From Haplomitrium mnioides (Eukaryota > Marchantiophyta > Haplomitriopsida > Calobryales), in assembly GCA_049999725.1 (NCBI GenBank), contig JBNGIS010035083.1, positions 1 through 25,586 on the forward strand: DNA of 25,586 nt, in the 5' to 3' direction. Positions 18,667 to 25,586 of this stretch are shown here, one piece after another. Made by a program: the position numbers and the translations under genes. How positions within the stretch are numbered: the stretch's first letter is position 1; each line of letters opens with the position of its first letter. The notes below the pieces were generated by a model. The model had not been told where the DNA came from, did not search any database, and was given only the letters and a program-made list of their open reading frames with translations.

Positions 18667-18764
18667 AAAACACCCAACCTGGGCTACCCACAATCTTGAA
18701 GCTCCATCGCCAGCATCTCTCCTCGAGCTTCCACTCGCTTACTCTCCTTGGCGACGTCGCGTTT

Positions 18765-18784
18765 GGGGTTTAACCCTAAACCCC
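18765..18784. promoter_or_regulatory. Palindromic telo-box-like element upstream of ARP6
   Basis: GGGGTTTA and TAAACCCC form perfect inverted arms around ACCC, and the right half contains the CCCTAAA telomere-type unit found in many promoters of plant growth-related genes. It lies about 141 bases upstream of the ARP6 ATG. It is probably in the promoter or leader; function is inferred from position and motif only. Confidence 0.5.
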
Positions 18785-18911
18785 AGCTTCCACCACTTCT
18801 TACTAATATCATTGGAAGTAGTGTAAGACATTCAAGACTACAACCTCTTCATATAAGTGGACTTTCTTTGTAGAGAAGTTTAGTAAGGAGAGTATTGTTT
18901 CCGTAGGTTTG

Positions 18912-19181
18912 CTGGTTTGTTAGTGGTGAAGAAAACTCGTCAGTTCCGGATTGTTTTCGGATATGGGAGAAGTAGAAGCACTTAAATCTTTTTGTGTGGA
19001 GATTCTAGTTTGTTAGTGGTGAAGAAAACTCATGGATTGTTTTTGGATATGGGAGAAGTAGAAGCACTTAATCTTTCTGTGCGGAGATTCTGGTTTGTTA
19101 GTGGTGAAGAAAACTCATCAATTCCATATTGTTTTCGTATATGGGAGAAGTAGAAGCACTTAATCTTTTTGTGTAGAGATT
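18912..19181 (+). repeat. Three tandem copies of a ~90-bp repeat
   Basis: Copies lie at 18912-19004, 19005-19089 and 19090-19181. Each starts CT(G/A)GTTTGTTAGTGGTGAAG, contains ATATGGGAGAAGTAGAAGCA, and ends (A)GAGATT. The middle copy lacks about 8 bases. Similarity is high, so the expansion looks recent compared with the decayed repeats that follow. Confidence 0.9.
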
Positions 19182-19589
19182 GAAGCCTCACACAAAGATA
19201 GAAATAACAATGAAAGACTCTTGTCAATTAGAAGAAACAATGTGCATGTTGAGAAGTATCATTTGTTGCTTTCTATCGTATAAGTTAGGTCACCTCTTCA
19301 ATCAATTTTACCAACTGTATATGTGCTTGAAAATGAGTTTGTAACTATAGAGATTAATGTTACGCATTAATAAACACTCATCAATATGAAGCTTAAGTGC
19401 TTACACCAAAATGCAAAATGCTTTTATGGTCGTCAACTCAGTTATAAGATCACTAGAAGAAATACTCCTTAAGTATGACTACAAAAGAATGATCATAGGT
19501 GACCAAAAATGACCAACCTTTTGTGTTGGTTATGCGAGCTATTGTAAAATTTTATTTGTTTATGTTGTAACCCATCGTTTTTCAAAAGC

Positions 19590-19923
19590 TTGGAAAATTT
19601 GGTCAATACGTAGTTATTTTGAGTCTTTTTCGAGTCATTCTCGGGTTCTTTTTGAGTTGCTTCCAAGTTTTTTATGGAGTCATTTTTTGGTCTCTTGATA
19701 GTCATTCTTTACGTTATTTGGAGTCACTTTAGAGTCACTTCTAAGTCTTTATGGAGTCATGTTTTGGTCTCTCTAGAGTTGTTCTTTTCATTATTTAGAA
19801 GTTATTATGTCATTTAGGAGTCATTTCAAAAGCTACTATCAAGTCTTTATATATTCATGTTGTGGTCTCTTAGAAGTTATTCTTTAAGTTATTTAAAGAG
19901 TTATTTCTAGTGATTATTGAGTC
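19590..19923 (+). repeat. Degenerate ~80-100-bp tandem repeats rich in GAGTCATT
   Basis: Three decayed units begin at 19671, 19748 and 19846, each opening TTTAT(G/A) with GGAGTCAT or a derivative, followed by TTTTGGTCTCT and ending AAGTC or GAGTC. An earlier, worse copy starts near 19590. The T-rich DNA has no coding capacity. It may be an old minisatellite or part of a retrotransposon LTR or untranslated region. Confidence 0.65.
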
Positions 19924-21020
19924 TATATGAGAAGGAGATTTTTGAGTTACTCACAATTTAGTTTTGAGTCATTTCCACACTACTAAGATTTGCATCATTT
20001 TCATAATTGAACCTACTCAAAAATATTGTTGCAACTCAAGCTTAGTATTCATCTCACAAGCACTTAAATTCATCATTCACATTACCAACTCTCTATTTAA
20101 AGCTCCACACAAGTTTCAATAAAAATAAAGAAATTAACATACTCAATATTTAGCTAATATACAAGTGCTAAAATGTCTATATCAATTGGAGTGCATATGT
20201 TCATCTACTCTACTAAAGTGAACTCTGCATTTACCACATTTCTAGTTGGTCACATCACCAAAGATCTCAATACATTCGTTGAATACAGTAAGACTCCGGC
20301 AAATCACACAATTTAATAAGAAGAGCAACTACTTATATCCAATTAGACCAAGTACTTATGGTAAGGTGAAATGCATATACTGATTAGCACTCCTCTCATC
20401 TTCTACTGATTTTCGATATATACATATTTTAACAAAGTATGTTAAACTTGCCAAAACCTCTAGATTTAGTTATTGCTAAAGTTAGTTAGTAGAGAAGAAT
20501 TTTCTAGAAGATGAAGCTTTTAGAATGTATGAGAAGCCTAAATAAGCTTCTAGATAATGAAGAAGATTCTAAAATAAGGGAGAAGTACCAAGCCCTCTTG
20601 ATTTATGCTTCAGTTACAAGACTTCACTAGGAAGTCAGCTCAGTCTTATTTGGGGGTTTGCAAAGACTTGTAAGAAATCTCCATCTCTCTCTTTCTTCTC
20701 TTTTTTCCTTTCCTATACTTTCTCATTGGATTCATCTTCTTTGTACAAGTGTATATTGATGTAATACTAGTTGGCCGAGAGTTGTAGGTTTCTACATGTC
20801 AACCCTTTTAGTATCCAAATCTAGTACTTAGATAAATAGATATTTAGGTAATGAATAGTCCATCATTTTGGTTTTGAATTTATGCATTAAGCAATGGAAT
20901 TTGACTTACCATTCATTTAACATGTTGTCACTTGTGACAAATTTTGGAGTTGCACAATCTTTATTTTGTATTAAACTCTTGATATTGTAAATTGATTAAA
21001 GTGTTACAAACTTCATACAA
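19924..21020. other. AT-rich DNA, possibly containing a decayed 5' LTR
   Basis: No gene. The stretch from ~20450 to ~20860 looks like an LTR: an AG-rich upstream half, then CTTATTTGGGGG, a C/T-rich run (CTCTCTCTTTCTTCTCTTTT) and a TGTAATACTAG-type end. It precedes the gag-like sequence starting near 21021. I could not place TG...CA ends, a primer-binding site or a 3' partner LTR, so this is a guess from texture and position. Confidence 0.3.
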
Positions 21021-22833
21021 ATGGGAAGTGTCAAGAACAAGGTTGCAAGATTGAGACTTGTAGAGCATGAGAATCAACTCCAATAGATGATATAAAGGTT
21101 CCAAATAATGAAAGCCTCTTTGATTGTATGATAAAAGAAGAATAACTTATTATTTAATCAAATTGCACAACTTTGGGCATGACAACAACCACATATAGAG
21201 GTCAATCAAGATACATTCTACAAATCATGACAAAGTCTTGCAAGGTAGAACCCTACCATAGTAGTCAAGACATGGATTCTTGAATATTAAATTCATCAAA
21301 TGGAAGTGCACATGTCATATTTTCTATCTACCTTAGATATAGATCAAGATCTCTTTGTTAGATCTATCCTCTTGGACATCGTCTCAACATGACTACAAAC
21401 TTGAGAGTGACTCTAAATAAGCAAAGAGAAATCACTTTCTTGGAGCACATTAAAATGATGATTGCTCTAACAATTCCAAGCCATAGATGTTTAACAACAA
21501 CTCGAATAAACCTATGAGAGCTAACAAAATATGGAAACATCCATAAGTATATTGAAGACTTATGTAGCCTACAAGTTCAAATTGTGGACATGAGTCCAAC
21601 CAAAGCATTAGACAACTTCCAATGAGGACTAAAACTAAGAGTCTAATGGGAAGTCATCTTGCAGGATTCTCAAGATGTGAATGAAGATATTTTGATAGCT
21701 AAAAAGATTAAAGTGTCACTCATGTATAGGCACAATGAACACTTGTAGAGCAATATTCATCAACTTAGACCAGCACCAATGGAGTTGGGTTATTTTGGAC
21801 AAAAGTATAGCTTCTCTCCATACAAGAATCTTCAAAATGGCAAGAATCCTAGATTCTATTTGGTTCCTCTCGCTTTATCACCACCTCATACAAGTATGCC
21901 ACGTGAAGTATCTAGAGTAGAAAATTGCCAATGTTTTAAATGTAGGAGATTTAGTTATCTCTCTTCTAATTGTAGAGTTGGGAGACAGAATAGACCTATG
22001 TGACAACTTCTCAACAAAATGAGTGGCAAAGACAATCATCTTGAGCAAGACAATGAGTTTCAAGAAAGAAAATGAAACTAGTAAGATATCCTTGTCATTT
22101 TATTAGTTTGACACAATAGAGCATGGGTGAAGCACTTAAGCAAAAGAAGGAAAATAACCACTTGGAAAAAAAACTTCACAACTAATTGTGATTGAAGGAA
22201 GGTTAGAAGGAGTACAAATGAGGGTTCTTATTGACCTAATAGCCACAAAAAAACTTTTTATCTAGAACTACTACATTGTCTAGAACTACTACCTTTTCTT
22301 TTCTTTAGAGAAGAGCTAGAAAGAAAAGGTAGAATTGCCAAATAGGAAGACATAGGTGATTGAGACCATACTCCAAAGCATCTAGTTGCAGATGGGTAAG
22401 TATGTGGAGAAATCAAAATGGAGAGTGATTTTTCTTGCACAATATGATATTATTCTTGAAATGAATTGGATAGAGAAACATAATTCTCAAGTCAATTGAA
22501 GAAGAAATAAAGTAAAAACATCACAATGGAAGATTTATAGAAATCATATCTAGTCATACATACATAGCCTACTACTCTTTGTTATAGATACCACAACCAT
22601 CACTCCAAGAGATCTCTTATTTTTTGGCTTGATTTGAGATGCAAAAAACACCAAGATTAGCATAGGCAAGAATACTTCAGTGCTAAAGAAGTTTTGTGAA
22701 ATATTGGAAGAATTCAAGGATGTGTTTCCAAACAATCTACCTTCTAAACTTCCTTCTCAAATGCATATTGATCACAAAATTGAAGTAGCTCCAAGAGCCA
22801 GTCTCTCTTTCAATGCACTATATTGGATAGCCC
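21021..22833 (+). pseudogene. Decayed Ty3/gypsy retrotransposon: gag, protease, 5' part of RT region
   Basis: Retroelement motifs follow one another in the expected order, but with stops and frame changes throughout. A gag-like start is at 21021 (MGSVKNKVARLRLVEHENQL, then stop). The retrotrans_gag core is at ~21530-21720 (YIEDLCSLQVQIVDMSP, later DVNEDILIAKKI). A zinc knuckle at 21932-21973 (CFKCRRFSYLSSNC) has the CX2CX4HX4C spacing with His replaced by Tyr. A retropepsin-like site near 22219-22262 reads VLIDLIAT in place of the usual D-S/T-G-A-T. The sequence leading into reverse transcriptase is at ~22700-22833 (EFKDVFPNNLPSKLPSQMHI then DHKIEVAPRA). RT proper, RNase H and integrase are absent: similarity stops near 22833. 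The copy is clearly inactive. Confidence 0.82.
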
Positions 22834-23560
22834 TGTCGCTCCCCTGTTTCGGGCCTTAACCGTTTCAAGCCCTGTTTTGAGTGCAGGGGAGGACAGGTTT
22901 CGGGCTTTTAGGTTCTTTTCTGAGATGGCCCCTTACCAGTTATCGTTTTCAGGCCTTAAGGACTTTCCCCTTCCTTACAGGCCTTATGTTCACCACTCAC
23001 TCTTCTTGTGTTTGCACTCAACTCATTCATTCAGAACCAATCCACACTCATCACACCCAGCATTCATGTAATTCTTTCCATATATTCCAAAGGTCCAAAC
23101 CTAGGACCCTGCCACCTTATATATGCTTGGAGCAGAGTAGGTGCTGGTGACCTGCAACACCTAAATAATACAACAAGACTAGACTCCCCCTCTCAGGGTT
23201 GTCTCAGAACTGAAAACAGATTATCCTAACTATCCTAATGTGATCTAATTCCTAATCTATGCAATAGAATCAGACCAGAGAGCATTTACCCCCAAGATGC
23301 CAGACTTGTGTCAAGGGATTGGACTCCCCCTTCAAGGCTGTTCCTAGGGTCTGCCCAGCTGATCTGTGTTTCCTAATCTAATGAACCGACAACACAATGC
23401 AGAAAGGAAATCTAACTACACAAATATAGACAAACAATTTACACACTATATGCAAGAGAGATCAGAGTCCTTGAAGGCCCTCTGGATTTCTACTGATGAT
23501 ACTTCCCTTGTGAATCCCGCTGCCTTACAACTGCAGCCCAGCAACCCACACACCCTCCAC
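22834..23560. other. GC-richer repetitive/unassigned DNA after the gypsy breakpoint
   Basis: Base composition changes sharply from AT-rich to roughly balanced at about 22833. No ORF is convincing. A degenerate internal similarity is visible between GACTCCCCCTCTCAGGGTTGT (split here at 21 bases of period) near 23182 and GACTCCCCCTTCAAGGCTGT near 23322, each followed by a CCTAATCTA-type segment. It is probably part of another transposable element cut by the assembly gap. Confidence 0.4.
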
Positions 23561-23660
23561 NNNNNNNNNNNNNNNNNNNNNNNNNNNNNNNNNNNNNNNN
23601 NNNNNNNNNNNNNNNNNNNNNNNNNNNNNNNNNNNNNNNNNNNNNNNNNNNNNNNNNNNN
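23561..23660. other. Assembly gap (100 N)
   Basis: Exactly 100 N, the usual placeholder for a gap of unknown size, followed directly by 20 C residues (23661-23680). The homopolymer probably caused the break. Any ORF drawn across it is meaningless. Confidence 0.99.
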
Positions 23661-23756
23661 CCCCCCCCCCCCCCCCCCCCTCCTCAGCTCCACTTGAAGA
23701 ATTACACCAGAGTGTACTCCGAACACTCTGGGCTGATGCTCACACACAAGGAACGG

Positions 23757-24260
23757 CAGAGACAACCCCAAGCTCCTCACTTGGCGGCCTTTCCCGAAGT
23801 CATAACTGGCCAGAATCCCTTCGAATCTACGTATCAGTAACCATTCGCTTTGGTCCACCGGCAAGGATGAGGTCACCTGGGTCTCTCCCAGTCCTCCTCT
23901 AAATCCCCCTGGCCCCTTGGAGCTAGTACCCCTGCTTCACGTAGTTCCTCACTGAATTCCCACTCCAGCCGCCCATCGTTGCGGTTTTCTTGTCCTCAGA
24001 TCGTGATGCTCCTACATAGAAAATGCAGAGCCAACCCCAAGTCCTCCCATGGTGGCCTCTCCCGAAGTAATAGCCGGCCAGAATCCAATCGAGACCCCGT
24101 ATCAGTCACCCTCCGCCCTGGTTCGCCTACAAGGATGAGGTCACCTGGGTCTCCCCCCAGTCCTCCTCTAAATCCCCCGGTTCCCCTTGAGCGAGTACCT
24201 CTGCTTCACGTGATCTTGTCAGGGAATTATCATTCCAGCCCCCCTTCGTTGCGATTTCCC
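23757..24260 (+). repeat. 269-bp-period direct duplication
   Basis: Copy 1 (23757-23990) and copy 2 (24026-24260) share CAGAG(A/C)CAACCCCAAG, CCCGAAGT, GGCCAGAATCC, AAGGATGAGGTCACCTGGGT, CAGTCCTCCTCTAAATCCCC, CTGCTTCACGT and a TCGTTGCG end. They are moderately diverged. They lie in C-rich repetitive DNA next to the gap and most likely belong to a non-autonomous or LTR element. Confidence 0.85.
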
Positions 24261-24660
24261 TTTTGCGTGCAATCGCTTGACGCCCTGAGATTGCCTGTGC
24301 ATCAACCCTCAAGAATTCGATGTCAACCGATGTATACTCCCCTTGCAAGCGCTGAACTCGCGAGCCCGATCCCAAGAAGGTCGTTAATCCCGTTAGCTCC
24401 CCGGAGCTTGGAGGTGACGACGCGTAGCGCGCGCATGTTAATCATGTTACAATCGACAAGTAGCGCGCGCCATGTGTCCCGTGATGATGAAAGTACAATG
24501 GTAATGTCGACGAGGAGTCTGAGGAATCTTGCGGCTGAGATTCCGTAGATTCCCGCGGTTGAGTTCGAAGGGCTCTTCGGAACAGAGTTTCGAAGCGCCC
24601 TACGGAACCCTGTCCACAAAATCTCCAAATATTCCCCCGCAGATCCCAAGTCACCCTCCT

Positions 24661-25586
24661 CGCGCCACGTCACCCGCTGCACCGCCGTCCGACGCCACCC
24701 CGCAAGGGGGTAGGCTGACCGTTGCGCATACTCTCCCTTCTGTGGTTGACCCGCTCTTTGTCTGAAGCCCGATGAGCCCTTCTCCTGCTGCTGCGTGTCC
24801 CGTTAGCTGCTGCGGGGTCCCTGGAGTCGCCACGTCGTCCAAAGGCCGCCGTCCGACGCCGCCCTGCAAGGAGGTAGGCGGACCATCACGCGGACCTTCT
24901 TCCGAAGTTGACCGCGGAAATCTTACCCTTCTCCCCAGCGCGCCACATTTCCGAAGCCTCCCCCGGACTCCCTGCGCTCGCCACGTCATCTGTAGAGCCA
25001 ATGTGGACCTTTCTCTGCTCGCCGAATAAGAGCTGTGCCGATGTTGCCGTTTCGTACTTCCCTCGAGATAAGAACTATGTATGCGCCTGAGGCTCCCTTC
25101 GTTATCTTCTTTGAAAGCTCGATATAGGAACCGCAAGGCCCTTTGTCCCTCTATCAAACTTTCAGATGTTGCGGTTGGACCCGTTGAACTTTTGCCCTTG
25201 GTCATGCCGAAGTTGCATTGAATCACCCTTTCAGCGCCTGCTGGCTCCTCTGTCGATCGGACATGCGTTAAATCCCTTTTCCGGCTCAGCCTTCTCCTCG
25301 TTGGTCGGTTTGGTAATGGATCACCCTTTTGGCTTCCTCGGAACTCCCCTTCTCGGATCTCCGATAGATCACCCTTCCGATCTCCTTCGGCCAGACCCTC
25401 GATATGTCGCTGCTTCGGGCCCTCTTCCTTGGCTCCCTTGTTGAGTTCCTCTCGGATCCCTCTTAACCGGGCTCCCCACGTCGGAAGACGGATTGGAACC
25501 CTGTTAAGTGGGCTCCCCACTTAGGGAGGCGCATGTTCGCAGATTCGCAGGCCTCCTGGTGCCGCCACGTCGTCCGTGGAATCCCG
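24661..25586. repeat. GC-rich region with short direct repeats (probable transposon/LTR sequence)
   Basis: GCCACGTC-containing units recur. A block with CCGCCGTCCGACGCC, GCAAGG and GGTAGGC occurs at 24682-24727 and again at 24846-24891 (period 164). CGCCACGTCGTCC recurs at 24829 and near 25565. GGGCTCCCCAC occurs twice at about 25470 and 25510. The longest open frame (minus, 25520-24654, 289 codons) is low-complexity and shows no domain, so I do not call it a gene. The texture resembles a retrotransposon LTR on the minus strand. Confidence 0.45.

Noticed and set aside
18912-19181. CRISPR-like array
   Set aside because: The ~90-bp units are directly adjacent without unique spacers, in a plant nuclear setting.
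23366-23902. 178-codon ORF across the N gap
   Set aside because: It spans 100 unknown bases and a C20 tract, so the frame has no meaning.
24651-25520. 289-codon minus-strand ORF in GC-rich DNA
   Set aside because: It is low-complexity, rich in Arg, Gly and Ser, lies in repeated DNA and shows no domain; long chance frames are expected at this composition.

Overview
The window is nuclear DNA of a land plant, most likely a fern or another seedless vascular plant. The evidence is split genes with GT-AG introns, a PLS-class PPR-DYW organelle RNA-editing factor whose near-identical tandem repeats recall the large fern/lycophyte families, plant-type ARP6 and INTS3 orthologues, a bulb-type (GNA-like) lectin, and decayed LTR-retrotransposon sequence. 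The species assignment is inference; no search was run. LAYOUT: 1-571 is the leader of an Integrator subunit 3 (INTS3) gene and contains a 53-codon uORF. 572-4087 (+) is INTS3, almost entirely in one exon. 4088-8087 holds its 3' region, three copies of a 74-bp repeat and some unidentified exon-like stretches. 8088-10915 (-) is a PPR-DYW gene. It is continuous, across one short phase-compatible intron, with a PDF motif of the kind found in plant organellar single-stranded DNA-binding (OSB) proteins. 13200-14306 (+) is a secreted protein with a C-terminal bulb-type lectin domain. 16434-18624 (-) is a complete actin-related protein 6 (ARP6) gene; I could place all seven exons with matching phases, giving a 425-residue product. 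From about 18.8 kb the DNA becomes AT-rich and repetitive: a triplicated ~90-bp repeat, a second degenerate repeat, then a heavily mutated Ty3/gypsy element (gag, zinc knuckle, protease, start of RT) that ends abruptly near 22833. The remainder is a more GC-rich repetitive region with a 100-N assembly gap beside a C20 tract, a 269-bp tandem duplication and other short direct repeats. FUNCTION: the genes do not form a pathway. INTS3 (nuclear RNA processing) and ARP6 (SWR1 chromatin remodelling, H2A.Z deposition) are single-copy housekeeping genes, the PPR-DYW protein acts on organelle transcripts, and the lectin is secreted. The most interesting item is the apparent fusion of an OSB PDF motif, a nucleic-acid-binding module, to a complete PPR-E-DYW editing protein.
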